This document shows, in pieces, positions 22,729-33,707 of a stretch of 64,000 bases of DNA. A program made the translations under genes and the position numbers. This stretch comes from Rhodosporidiobolus odoratus (Eukaryota > Basidiomycota > Microbotryomycetes > Sporidiobolales > Sporidiobolaceae), in contig JAOANU010000012.1 in the NCBI GenBank assembly GCA_034387635.1, positions 62,001-126,000 on the forward strand. Direction: 5' to 3'. Each line of letters opens with the position of its first letter. The stretch's first letter is position 1. Below the pieces are notes generated by a model, which was given only the letters and a program-made list of their open reading frames with translations, was not told where the DNA came from and did no database searches.

Positions 22729-24037
22729 ATGACTTCCATCGGACTGATAAGCGCACCGGCGTACGTCCGTCATCCCCTTCTGTTTCCCCACCTCCACCCC
22801 TCTCCTATATCCCACAGGCCTCTCTCTTGCTTGATCCATTGCCAGCGAGTGTGAGCTGACAACCTCGTATGCTGCAGACCATGGGACCTCACCGGCAAGT
22901 CGTGGATCGTCCCCATCTACACCCCCTTTTCAGAAACGCCGATCCCGCTCCCTAGAGGAAGCTATGCTCCGCTAGAGAAGGGCAGCACTTGTGACCAGAG
23001 CGATCGCTTCCACGGTGGATGTGGAGTGGTCATGGTACTCAGATACGAAAGCTCGGCGGGTATGTACCCTTCTTCGTCCTGCTTCCCATTTTTCCCTCGG
23101 AATCGACGACGACTGATGCCAACCTTTTCGCAGTCGGAGTGCGCCTCCTTCTGAACGCATTCGCCTCGGCACGATGAGCTAATCACTCTCTGTCCAGCCC
23201 TATGACGAGCTCATTTACATTCCCGGCCTTTTCAGCCGCAAGTCGACCGCCGGCGAAAAAGTCAAGTACCACTTCTCCATCACCCGGATTTACGTCTCGG
23301 AGGACGTCAGTACGATCAACGGCAGGAGGAACTGGTCTATTCCCAAGTATGTCGACCCGCTTTGCCGGTGTTATCCTCGCCAGCGGCGGACCATCTCGTT
23401 GACGATCGGGCTCGTTTGGCTTCCTCGCTCCGTTCCGCTTTGCACAGGCATCGCGCGTCGTTCAAGTGGTCCGAGCTACCACGAGGCGGCACCCTCGTCG
23501 AAGTCTCCCATCCCACATCTCCCAACTCGTCCTTTTTCCGCGCCGTCTTCAGCAATTCCGCCCTCACTCCCTTCGCCGTTCCTGTCAGCACGTCGTGGTT
23601 CGACTGGCCTATCGCTCGATGGTTACTTTCGGGCTACGAGGGCGCGATATACCAACCTTCGCTTTCAGGGGTCAGCGAGACAAGCGACCGTGACAAGGTG
23701 GAAAGTACGAAAAAGACGGGACAAGATCTCGATGCGCTGGTCGGAAGCCGGCACACCTACAGTCTCAAACCGTCATCAACAGGACGGAGCAGGATCACGA
23801 CCGTCGAGGTTGCGCCGTCGGTTGAGGGAAAGGCAACGGAAGACTGGAGCGAGTTCGGCGACGGGGATGGGTTTCCTCGCTTCAAGCCGGCGAAAGAAGG
23901 TGCGTCTCTGTACTCTCTGGCATCGCCTCGGCAATCGTTGACTTCTTCTTGCTTCCCTAGGTCCGCTGCGAGGCCGGGGCGTCCATCTCACCGATGTCAA
24001 GATGAGTTTCCCGCTTCCCGTGACCGTCCAAGAGTAA
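22729..24037 (+). CDS. Acetoacetate-decarboxylase-like superfamily protein
   Basis: Soluble protein with the acetoacetate decarboxylase fold; the reaction is unknown for fungal members. Six exons (22729-22760, 22878-23059, 23134-23138, 23198-23346, 23448-23899, 23961-24037) give 298 residues in one phase. Seen: APWDLTGKSWIVPIYTPF, HGGCGVVMVLRYESS, VGPYDELIYIPG (the family's usual central block), KVKYHFSITRIYVS, GRRNWSIPKH, and a long C-terminal half ending VKMSFPLPVTVQE. The catalytic Lys of true acetoacetate decarboxylase could not be placed with confidence, so activity is not claimed. The third exon is 5 nt and is required to build VGPYDEL. Confidence 0.75.
23134..23138 (+). other. 5-nt microexon of the decarboxylase-like gene
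   Basis: TCGGA sits between a CGCAG acceptor and a GTGCGC donor. With it the frame reads Val-Gly-Pro-Tyr-Asp-Glu-Leu; without it the flanking exons are out of phase and reach a stop at once. Confidence 0.8.
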
Positions 24038-24417
24038 CAGTACATCGCCGTAGCCGTCACTTCCAATTCGAGTACACACTTCCAACACTTTCTTCGCAAG
24101 CCTCTGAGCCCTCCCCCGCCGCAGAGTGCACAAACGAAAGTCGTCCGGGGGCTTTCAGTGCGTTTTTCCCTTTCGAAACGCGAGCGCTCGCGCTAGCTTT
24201 AGCACACTTCCACCCTGCACCAACGTACGGCCCATCTCGCAATGACTTCACGCGCTGTGGCCTGCGAATTGTCCATTTGAGACAGCATTTTGAAAAGGCT
24301 CCGCAGAATCGAACCCCCAAGCTTGCATCGGCCGAATGGTCGCATTAGGTGTCTTGCAGTCACATGGACACTGGTGTACACCTAGCATCGAGTATCTAGC
24401 ACGGCCTAACAGGGTAT
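24038..24417. other. Intergenic, convergent
   Basis: 380 bp between the converging decarboxylase-like gene and gene B. Nothing recognised. Confidence 0.45.
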
Positions 24418-26839
24418 CTATCTCCTCGTGACCTCAACGTAGCTATAACTGCGGCTCCGATCTTCTGGCCCCCTGCTTACCCTTCGCACAATCCGGACTC
24501 CGGTGGACGTGGGCTTGATCTTACGACTAACGTCATTTGGTTTCCTCTCAACATACGGCGCCCTGTTGTCATCCCGTCCATTGCGATTCTCCTCCCTCCT
24601 TTCCTCCATATCTCGTCGTGACTTGCCAATGACCCGTGCTGCCTCCGCCAAAGGGTCGGGTTGACGTTGCTCGCCCCTGCTACTGTAGCCCTCCCTGCCG
24701 GCGGAGGAAGTCGCTGGAGCGCGGGAAGATTGCTTGTCACGGGTGCGGGTGGAAGTGGTTCGCTGCAGAGGGGGGTCTTGGTGCGGAGGATGGCGTGGCC
24801 GAAGGTCGTCGTCGTCGTCGAAGGGATGTCGCCTCTCATACTGAGGTCTTCGACTGTGGGGAAGATCATAGACGGGATCAGGAGAGAAAGCAGGGCGCTG
24901 CGAAGTTGAGAAGGAATGGCGAGTTGTTCGAGGTCGAGTCTCTGGAGTGAATTTGTTGAGCGAGATTGGAGGGCCCCGAACGAATGTCGGCTGCCCCGGG
25001 GGAAGTGGTTGGCCGTATCGATCAACGGGAACGGATCCTGGCCCATGACCCGTCGGAGCCGCCCGCTGGGGAAAGGAACGACGAGGCGGCGGAGGACAGG
25101 GCTCGGGACTATCGGAGTCGGAGTCAAGCGTAGCATTGTGGGTCGGCTTAGGGCGTCCTGTTCTCGTTGGCCGCAGCCGGGGACCTCGAGAGGTGGTATG
25201 ATCTTGAGGCTGAGACCGCTGCGCGCCGGAGTCCCTACGCTGTGACGTCGTACCGTAGTCAGCGTTGGACGGGTGCGAACCGTTATTGCGCTCCAGGACA
25301 TGCTGACGCGCGGATCGAGAGGGTTTGCGGCTGGATATTTCGGGTTTGAGTGGTGGAGCAGCGGCAGGAAAGGCACGACATACCGGAACCAACTCAACAA
25401 GTCTCTCCAGACCCCACCTGCAGGCTTTGCGTACTGCCCGCAAGTCCTCGCTTGTAACTTTCCCATGAGCATGTCGATCCTGCCAAAATTTTGCGAATTG
25501 TGTCTCAAGTTGGCCGTTGGCATTCTCGCCAGCGAGCTTTGGGACCCAGTAGGCGAAATGCGCTACTTGCTCAGGGATGACGCTGCAAGCCAGTGAAGTA
25601 TGATCAGTGTCGGCCAGCGCATCAGAGCTTAGCAGAGCCGAAGCTATGAGCAAGCGTGGAGACCAAGACGCACCCGTCGAAGATCCGCGCGATATCCGCC
25701 TCTTGGAAACCTGGCACGATCCCAGGCTTGGCTTTGTCTGCCCACAGTAGCAGCAGCAACCAGTAAAGATACTCAAGCTCCCATTCTGCGCCGGCTCGAT
25801 GCTCCCGGTAATCACACACCACCTCGAAGAGGACGACGAGGAATACTGCGCAGCCTTGCCACACCGGAAGAGTCTGGGTGCTGAGCTGCGAAGACCGGAA
25901 TTCATCGCCCTTGTCGTTGTAGAGCGGCAAGTCGGTGCGGTACCGGGCTGAGGTGGATCGGTCCGAGAGAAACTTGTCCAGGTCGTTGATCATATGGCCA
26001 TAAGCGACCTCTGCAGGTGCAAGGGGCATGACAAAGCAGGTGAGATGAGTGGGCACGTGATAGAAAGGAAACAAAACTACTGATAAGTATCTTCCTCGTC
26101 TGTGCTTCCTCTCGATCACGCCTGGTGGGCGGACCGAAGACTCAGTAGGTATAATTCGGAAGTATAGGGGAAGGGTGCTGACTCGGTAACCTCCAGCTCA
26201 ACGTGGGCCAAATCTGCCTTACTACTAATGTTGATCATGGAAAGAACACAGTTGGCCGGGTCCATCGACTCTGACTGCAGCAGTATTTGGGTAGATGGTG
26301 CGTCAGCTTGCGCCAGAACGAGAAAGCAGCTTCCACATGCGCACTAAAGTCGAGCGAGACAGTTTGACGAACCGGATCGAGGTGAGGCATGATCACTTTC
26401 TTGTCATTCAAGGCCTGAATAGCCTTGGCGCCCAATGACCTGAACTCACAACCAGCTTGCTGTATCGTATGGATGTGTCAACAAGTATAGTCAGCCTCGG
26501 GAGGACCAGAAACGTGACTGACATCCACTGCCAGCTTCCAGGTGAATGCCGGGTTGCTCTGCGATACGCCGTACTTGATACCTCGTCGTAGTATCGCTTG
26601 GAGGGATGTCGCGGCTGCAAAGAAGGTTAATTGAGTCGAATGAGACAAGCGAGCGACGCACCGGTGAAAGCCCCTTGTGCACTCGAGATCTCCGCCTGAT
26701 GGCCATCCCGCCGCAAAACCTCCACGAGAGCGATGGCAGCGATATACCCGTCCGCGTTTGTTTCAGCTCCCAGCTCTTTGCGTCGATGCAGCCTAGATGC
26801 TGGATTAGTTGGGCGTCTCGAAGGAGACTTTCTGAACAT
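24418..26839 (-). CDS. Orphan gene B, paralogue of gene A with a long basic tail
   Basis: Family not recognised, but exon order and motifs parallel gene A. Exon 1 (from 26839) MFRKSPSRRP...GYIAAIALVEVLRR...GAFTG; exon 2 AATSLQAILRRGIKYG; exon 3 CEFRSLGAKAIQALNDKK...PHLDP; a short exon; then INDLDKFLSD, LPLYNDKGDEFR and VFLVVLFEVVCDY; then EQVAHFAYWVPK and ACRWGLERLVELVP. After an 81-nt in-phase intron comes a tail of about 290 residues rich in Arg, Pro, Ser and Asp (DSDSDSPEPCPPPPRR, RRHPFDDDDDLRPR), ending SYSYVEVTRR at 24418. Shared blocks with A: GY(L/I)AAIA, LDP at an exon end, and (I/L)PLxxDxGDxxR. The tail suggests a nuclear or nucleic-acid-associated role, which is inference only. Confidence 0.6.
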
Positions 26840-27446
26840 GGCGGCGTTGTGCAGGTGCAAGCTGGCAGGGCAGCAGAGACTGATGTGGCGCGTACAGAAC
26901 CAAAGAGTGAAGGGCTACGAAGGCTGATCAGGAGCTGGGAAATCCCGCGGAGGGTCAGGGCGGACGGAGGCTGGTGTAGCTTCGATGTCGTCAACGGCAG
27001 CTTCCCACCCACGAAACATCGAGAGCCTGTCACTCCCGCCTTCCCTGCCACAGTAAGTACCGCATCCGGGTCGTCGTCAATCTGTTCGCAGGCGGCGAGG
27101 GCGTCATCTAGCGAGGGAGGCGGGCGAGGTCGTTTCAACCGGAGGCGGCTGACGCATGGGCGTACTCGCAGAGCGGGCGCGAGGATTATAGTGTGCGTGG
27201 ACAGGCATACTATAGCCGTGGTACCTGGCAAGCTAGTCGGACGATGCTGACGCGATGGAGTGAGACGCCGCGGCAGCTCCGTCTTCCCGCTTCCAAGGTC
27301 ACTTCTCCTCTGCAAGAGAGGGGTAGTCTATCGTACGGGATGGCGCTCACGAACTCGCCTCGGCTTTGAAGTGCGCAAAGTTTGATTGGAAAGGTTACAA
27401 GCAGCATTTTCAGTTCAGAGCATGTACAAATCCCCCTCACCCCAGC
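26840..27446. other. Unassigned stretch upstream of gene B
   Basis: 607 bp between two minus-strand genes. On the minus strand near 27,000-27,140 the frame SLDDALAACEQIDDDPDAVL looks coding-like and could be an upstream exon of gene B, but no convincing splice path was found. Confidence 0.35.
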
Positions 27447-29094
27447 TCAGGCGTCGACAACCGAGATGACAACCTTGCCCTTCGACCTGTGGACACGGAC
27501 AAGCGAGAAAAGCGTGAGCTCGTCCGGGACTAGCGAGGCCGAGACGGGAAGAAAGAAAAGGACGCACCTCCCGCTCTTCTGCCGGTCGTAAGCCCTCAAC
27601 GCTTGCTCGAAGGGGAACACCTCATCGAGGACAGGCTTCAGCTTACCTACAAGTCGGGTCCGACGGGAAAGGAGCGGAATGAAGTCGAAATAAGGTAAGT
27701 AGAGGATTGCAATGACCTTGGCGACGGAAGAAGGTACGTACCCTCCGCAATGAATTGCGCCATCTCTCTCAGATTCTCCTGGCTCGGAACCATGAAGCCA
27801 AAGATGTATCTGGTGGGAACTCCACCGAGCCAGGCTGGACGCAGGTAGCGCTGGAAGAGATCGCCAGTAGCAGAGAGAAGAGCGCCAAAGCCTCCTTCCA
27901 TGGGGGGACCGGCGATGTCAACAAAGGTGCCAGTACGCTGCACGACGGAACAGCGAGCGATAAACGTCGGGGAGTGAGACGCGATACCGGGCGCGAAAAG
28001 GATGGATCGAAGGAAAGAATCACTAACGTTGAGGTACTTGGCACTCTGCCAGAAGAGCTGAGGCTCATGTCCGACGGTGTCGTAGATGATGTCGAACGGC
28101 TTCTCCTTTGCAGGGAAGCGCTCGGAAAGCTGGTCGACAATGTTCTTCTCCTTGTAGTCCAGCACTTCGTCCGGGCCAAGCGATTCAACCAGCTTCCGGG
28201 AGGGCGGAGAGCAAGTTGTGACAACGTAGGCGCCGTAAGCTTTGGCGAGCTGGCGGCAGTGACAGTATGAGTAAGTTGCGAAGGTACGGAAGTAGACTCG
28301 GTCTCACCTGGATTGCGTAGACGCCGACGCCACCACTCCCGCCGTTCTTCCGACGAGAAGGGAACTGTCAGCGAAGGCGTGGAATGAAGAAGGACAGCGA
28401 CAACACGCACAATAAAGACTCTTTGTCCGGACCCCTTCCTCAAGCCAGCAGCTTCCAAACTCCATTGAGTCGTGAAGGTCGTCAGCGGGAAAGAGCACGC
28501 TTCCTCGAAGGATACATTCTCCGGCTTCTTCGTGAGAAGGTCCTTTTTGACCAGGGCGTATTCGGCGAGAACACCCTGACCGCTCTTCATGCTGCAGAAA
28601 CAAGACTACGTCAACTCAGGGCATACTTGGGAAGAGGAGGAGACCTTCAGCACACATCGAGTCCGCGGGAACAATACCAAAGACCGCGTCGCCAACCTCG
28701 AGGCCGGTACCGCTCAAGTCGCCACCCTCCACCACGCCGGAAACGTCTGATTCCGGGATTGCGGGAGCCTTCTGCATCCAAGAGATGGGCGGCATACCCA
28801 TGGCCTTCCAGCCGACGCTGTCATATGGAACTCAGAGGAATGGTCGAAGGGGCAGAGCATGATTGACCCCGGAGATGCAGAGCGGCGACCACGAAAGAAA
28901 AAGGCGAGAAAAGAAGGGAGGAAAATGTCAGCAACAGGGTGGAGAGACTAGGGGGAAAGGACGTACGGGTTGAGGGATACGGCGCGAACCTTTACGAGCA
29001 CCTGTCCCTTGCTTGGATTGGGTTTGGGCCAGTCTTGCTCGATCTTGAGGACGACGGCCGGGTCTCCTTTGCGCTTGAATACCCAGGCTTTCAT
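27447..29094 (-). CDS. MDR-superfamily NAD(P)H oxidoreductase (quinone-reductase type)
   Basis: Medium-chain reductase, cytosolic by lack of a signal peptide; substrate unknown. The start at 29094 opens MKAWVFKRKGDPAVVLK. Exons carry VRAVSLNP, ESDVSGVVEGGDLSGTGLEVGDAVFG as a GroES-like domain, KKPENVSFEEACSFPLTTFT, a NGGSGGVGVYAIQ cofactor loop (GxGxxG type), TTCSPPSRKLVESLGPDEVL, PFDIIYDTVG, FVDIAGPPMEGG and a C-terminal KGKVVISVVDA ending at 27447. The catalytic and structural zinc ligands of alcohol dehydrogenases are not apparent, favouring a quinone-oxidoreductase-like enzyme. At least seven exons. It starts 186 bp from GET5 in divergent orientation. Confidence 0.85.
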
Positions 29095-29280
29095 GGTGGT
29101 GTCGAGGGTCAATGATCGACAGCTTGGGCTCGTGGTGAGTATGTAGCTGAGGATAAAGCAGCCACTGTGTGATGTAAGAAGAGAAAGAGGTGGATGACCT
29201 CGCCGTCATCGGTTCTCGATTTCCCCTTCTACACGGTCTCGAACTCACTCAATAACCTCAAAGTACAGATCAGCACTATC

Positions 29281-30229
29281 ATGGAGAAGCTTCTGACCGA
29301 CCAGCAACTTCAGACCGAACTCGCAACCTTCAAAGCCACCGCAGACCTCCTCGCCTCTCAGAAACTCAGATACCCGCACAATTATGTTCCTCCAGTCGAA
29401 GACCGCTCTAGGAAACCTACGCTGGTCAACGTGCGCTTACGTCCCCTTCTGCTGCTGCATCCATTACGTGTTGAGCTGAAATCTGGGTTTTACGCCCCAC
29501 CAGGTGCCCGTCGTCGAACCTCCCTCGGGGTCAACTCAGGACGAAGGCGACGCCGGAGCAGCAAACGACGCCCTGTCCCTCACCATCAAGTCACTCAAGC
29601 CGCCCCTCACCTTCACCCTCTCGGCCCGCCCCACCTCGACCATTGCCGACCTGAAAGCCCAACTCGCCCAAGCCGAGAGCGCCGCCCCTCCCGCCGAAGC
29701 CCAAAGGTGGATCCTGAAGGGAAAGAGTATGGGCGACTCCAAGTTGCTCAAAGAGTTCCCGGTCGAAGAGGGTTCAACCATCAACTTGATGGTGACAAAG
29801 GTCGCCTCTCCCGCCGAATCTCCTGCCGCCGCTCCGTCCGCTACCCACCCCTCCACGTCTGCCGTTCCCGGTCCCTCCGACTCACCTTCCGTCCCCGCCC
29901 TAACCCTTTCCGAGCCCTCGACCTCGACCTCGGTCGACGCTCCCCAGCTCTCGTTGCAAACCGACCTCGACCATCTCCCTCTCTCGACTTCAACGACCGC
30001 CGACAACCCCGCCCTCGTCGGACTCTCTGAGGACTTCCTCGCGGGAGTTAGCAGCCCAGAGCTGTGGCAGGAAATTCGCGACGTGGTCGAGAAGAGGTTC
30101 GGAGCTGAAAGCGTCGATGCGCAGAAGATCTGGGAGGCGATGTTCTCGGGTGCGCGGGAGTACATTGCGCCGAACGCCAAGGCGCTGGTGCGGGAGAAGG
30201 TTGGGTATTCGTCCATGGGAGGTGTCTAG
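29281..30229 (+). CDS. GET5: Ubiquitin-like protein of the GET pathway
   Basis: Get5/Mdy2 links Sgt2 and Get4 in delivery of tail-anchored proteins to the ER. Two exons, 29281-29430 and 29504-30229, encode 291 residues. Architecture matches yeast Get5: an N-terminal helical segment (LLTDQQLQTELATFKATADL, RYPHNYVPPVED), a ubiquitin-like domain (LSLTIKSLKPPLTFTLSARP, TIADLKAQL, RWILKGKSMGDSKLL, GSTINLMV), a Ser/Pro-rich linker, and a C-terminal helical region (LWQEIRDVVEKRFG, QKIWEAMFSG) like the Get5 dimerisation domain. The ATG at 29281 was preferred for its good context (A at -3, G at +4); an in-frame ATG at 29194 would add 29 residues. UBL4-type proteins are the alternative. Confidence 0.7.
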
Positions 30230-30460
30230 TCGCGATGGCAGAGGATGTGTGGGATTTTCGCCTTGCTCGTCCTCCTCCTCTCGCATTTGTAGTTCCGCTT
30301 GCAGTACAGAAGCATGGTACCGCAGTCGCTTGCGCTCGGGCTCTGATGTTCCGTTTCATCGCGTTCAAAGGCCATTGTCGCTTGCCCCACTCCGCTTCTT
30401 GACCATCCTTCACTTGTCACGTTTTTTCAAAGTTGTCTCGCGCCCTGTCCTCAGACAAAC

Positions 30461-31305
30461 ATGCCCATGCAACAAACCGAGCAGCAAGATGAGCGCCCGT
30501 GGCGCGCTGCCTTTCCCAGCCCGAAGGCTTCTCCCTCGAACCATATGGTCAACTCGATTTCGGCTCAAGAGCTCAGGGCGAAAATGGACAAGCAACGCGA
30601 AGCGACGAGGAGTGGATGGATCGTGGTGGATGTGCGGAGAACAGACTTTGAGGTGCGTCTCGTGCTTCCCGACGCATTTTTATGCAAAACCGGGCTGGTG
30701 CGTCGGGAACAACGAAAGCCGGAATTGCTCGTCGCTTGTCACTTGGACCTGAGAGACCACTGCTAAACCTAGGAAACATGCAGGACGCGTTCATCAAGGG
30801 CGCCATCAACCTCCCCGCCCATTCTTTCTACCCGACTCTGCCTTCTCTTCTTCCTATCCTGTCACGGTAGGTCGTTCTCCCTTTGTGAGCTCGGTATCGT
30901 GCCGCAACCGCTGCTCGGTCAGTAGATGTGTGGGTCTGAGCGAGGGCGACAGCTGCGTCCGCCATCTTTCTCAAAACCTGCGATCGTTTCTCCCGATTCT
31001 CATCGATAGGCTCTGCTGGACCACCTCCCTGCGAATACTTCAGCTCGACGCTCCTCAATAGAGCCATAGCACTGACCAGTCTGAACAATGTCGTCACTTG
31101 TCGCTTATCCTGCAGCTACCCCCTCGTCATCTTCCACTGCCAGTCCTCCTCGGGTCGCGGTCCTCGCTGCGCAGGGTGGTATCAAGACGCGCTCGACGCT
31201 GCGGGTCTCTCGAAGGACATCGGTAGAGCGGTTGTATTGACGGGCGGGATCAAAGATTGGGTGGCGGCGTATGGGGAAGATGGGGAAGTGACGGTCAAGC
31301 TTTGA
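30461..31305 (+). CDS. Cdc25/rhodanese-fold phosphatase (Ych1/Ibp1/Acr2 type)
   Basis: Small phosphatase or arsenate-reductase-like protein with a rhodanese fold. Three exons (30461-30652, 30784-30866, 31116-31305) give 154 residues. Seen: MVNSISAQELRAKM, WIVVDVRRTDFE, DAFIKGAINLPAHSFYPTL, the HCX5R active-site loop as FHCQSSSGRGPRCAGWY (nucleophile Cys, invariant Arg), and VVLTGGIKDWVAAYGED. The loop length of five between Cys and Arg fits Cdc25/Acr2 enzymes and not sulfurtransferases. Whether it reduces arsenate or acts on phosphoproteins is not determined. Confidence 0.85.
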
Positions 31306-31553
31306 GTACTGATCAATACGGGATGCAGGGATGAGCGGCATGCTTCCGTAGTCAATTGGATGTGACAGCCTCACCATTCATCTCAGCCATAGATCAGCAG
31401 CTTGAGCGCAACCTTGGACCTCAACTCACTAAAAGCGAAGAAGGCGGCGCCGGTTATGGGGAGAAGAAGCCTATCTCACGAGATGATGGGGCCCTGGTCG
31501 TTCCGAAGAGGTACATGTCACGCAACGTGGCTCAGGATGGGTCGACTACCCTC

Positions 31554-33508
31554 CTAAACCTCCCACATATCTGTTCCCGTCCGCACACTTTTCTTGGCCT
31601 CCACCTCTCTGGCTTTGTCTCCCTCTCCAGCCTGCTCCAAGCTCATAGCTTTGCCAAGCGACGTACCCACCTCCCAAGCCGCCTTAACGCACCCATTGAC
31701 ACCCACAGCGCTGAATCCCCCACCCACAACCGCGACGTTGCCCGCCTCTCGTAGTCGAGTCCCGAAAGCTCGGAAAGTCGGTAAAGCATTGGGAGGGACC
31801 TGAGGGATACAGTTTCGATGTGTGTGAGTGAAGGCGTGTACGGGGGCTGGGAAGTCGACCGAAGGGAAATGCAGGCGGAGAGTCTTGAGAGCCGCAGTGA
31901 CGAGTTCTTCGTGAGAAGGTTGGGGGACAGGATTCCGGTCGAGCCAGTACGAGCCGCCGAGGAGGAGGGAAGTCTTGATCAGGTTGCTCGAGGTGGAGGC
32001 GGAGTCGTCCACCCCAGGCATGACATCGCTGTCGAAGAGGACGCCGAGGACCTGATGCGGGTTTTGCTGAGGTGCCACTGTACGCGGGATAAGGTAGCCG
32101 AAGCCGGCGGGAAACAGCGGTGGCGAGGAAGGCGGAGGCCGCGGGAAGGAGAGGTTGATTACGCTGACTGTTGTCGCGGGAAGCGATGGAGGAGAGAGTG
32201 AAGGCGGAAGAAGAGACGGCAGGGTTGTAACGAGATGAGTAGCTTCAAAAGTCGTTGTCGAGGTACTGATCTAAGCCGCGAGGGCAGGTTAGATGAGGCT
32301 CGGCGCCGCGGCTGAAAACAGTAGAAAGACGCACCCTCCACGTCCCGTCGACCTTCTCAACCTTTTCCACCTTTCCTTGCTGACCCGTCCAGAATTCAAC
32401 ACCCTCATCCCGTAGCCGCACTTCAAGTGCCTCCGTCAACCCTTGAAGCCCTCCTCGAACGCCCCAGACACTTGCGCCTTCCATCCTCTCGACAAACTCC
32501 TCTCCGTCTGCCCCGCTAGCCTTCAACCGGGTTTTGACCTGTTCCATCTCCGCATCTTCCGCCTCCTTCTGCCTCCGCCACTTACTCTTCTGCTTCCACC
32601 CCCTCCGCCTGGCAAAGCCGCCGAAAAGTCCAGCGAGTATCACGCTCCCCCACTCTCGTTCCGCTTCCCAAAGCTGAGGAAAGACAGCTCGAACACTCAG
32701 CCTACGCGAGTCACCTGCATAGATTCCATGGATCATTGCGCTCGCCATCTCTTCCGCCAGAGCTTTGCCGAACCGGCGGGAGAAGAACGCATCGACAGAT
32801 TCGTCTCCGCCGTCTGGCGAGTCGTGCAGTGGTGAACGTGGTCGGAAAGGTTCGAGGACAAGAGAGGGTAGCACTCGTCGGAGGAGTGGGGTGGTAAAAA
32901 TGCTTCCGATGGCGGAGGGTAGCGAAGAAGGGAGAAGAGTGAGCGATGGCGGCGTGTAGAGGTAGCGGTTTTTCGCGGATGGGGCCGATTTGGGGACGGT
33001 GAGCAAAGAGGAGGCAAGGCCGAGAGAGTGAGCCTATAGGAAAGCTTCAGTAAGCAGGCCGGTGGATCGCCGGAGAGAATCAACGCACCATTTCGATTGT
33101 TAACCATCCCAACAACCCCTGCGGCCTGATACTTCTTGGCCCCGTCTCGAGGACAAGCAGATCGCCAGCTGTACTCTGCGTCCGTGCGACCTTTTCCCCA
33201 TCTTGCAGCCGTCTGCCACCTTTGAGCCTGATAGCCTTAATCCATCCTCCCGTTCGATCCTCCTTCTCGAGGAGAACGATACGAGTCGCAGCTTTGGCTT
33301 CAGGCGAAAGGCTGCGGACCGTGTAGTAGGCTGTTGACAGACCGGAGAGCCCGCTTCCCAGTACCGCGAGGGTGTTGGCCGGTTCGGCGGAAGTCGTGAG
33401 TGCGCGCGGGAAGGATGACGGTGGGTACAGCGAGGGAAGCATGCGGCGAGTCGAGGGTCGCTGTACACAATGTAAAGCTCTACTAGAGCGTATTTCTGGC
33501 CTGGTCAT
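31554..33508 (-). CDS. HEM14: Protoporphyrinogen oxidase, mitochondrial
   Basis: FAD enzyme catalysing the penultimate step of heme synthesis at the mitochondrial inner membrane. The start at 33508 gives an Arg/Ser-rich presequence (an ATG at 33442 is also possible), followed by the dinucleotide-binding motif LAVLGSGLSGLSTAYY, LLEKEDRTGGWI, LETGPRSIRPQG, AHSLGLASSLLTV, YLYTPPSLTLLPS, DAFFSRRFGKALAEEMASAM, HGIYAGDSRRLSVRAVFPQL, and the C-terminal FAD block GFGYLIPRTVAPQQNPHQVL, DSDVMPGVD, VAVVGGGFSAVGVNGCVKAA. Exons join in phase at about 33107/33032 and 32336/32275. All domain landmarks of eukaryotic HEM14 are present. Confidence 0.93.
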
Positions 33509-33707
33509 AGCTGTAAGTGGAGAGCGACGGGAGGAGGAAGGGAAAGAAACGTGAGCAGGAGAGGGTCAACGAGATAAACCAAAAAGGACAGCGCAGACTC
33601 GAGCTTCACAATGGCAGGCAGCCCGCAGTGATACTTACATCTTGTAGCAGGACTGAGCGTAGGCGCGCGCAAAGAACTTATTCACCAGCCTTAATGTTCC
33701 TATATGT

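Noticed and set aside
24477..25523. 348-codon minus-strand frame overlapping the tail of gene B
   Set aside because: Shadow frame: the 495-codon frame joins in phase to the conserved part of gene B and ends in a natural basic tail.
26890..27315. 274-codon minus-strand frame upstream of gene B as its N-terminus
   Set aside because: It overlaps gene B exon 1 in another frame and no splice path joins them; gene A also starts at the equivalent short exon.
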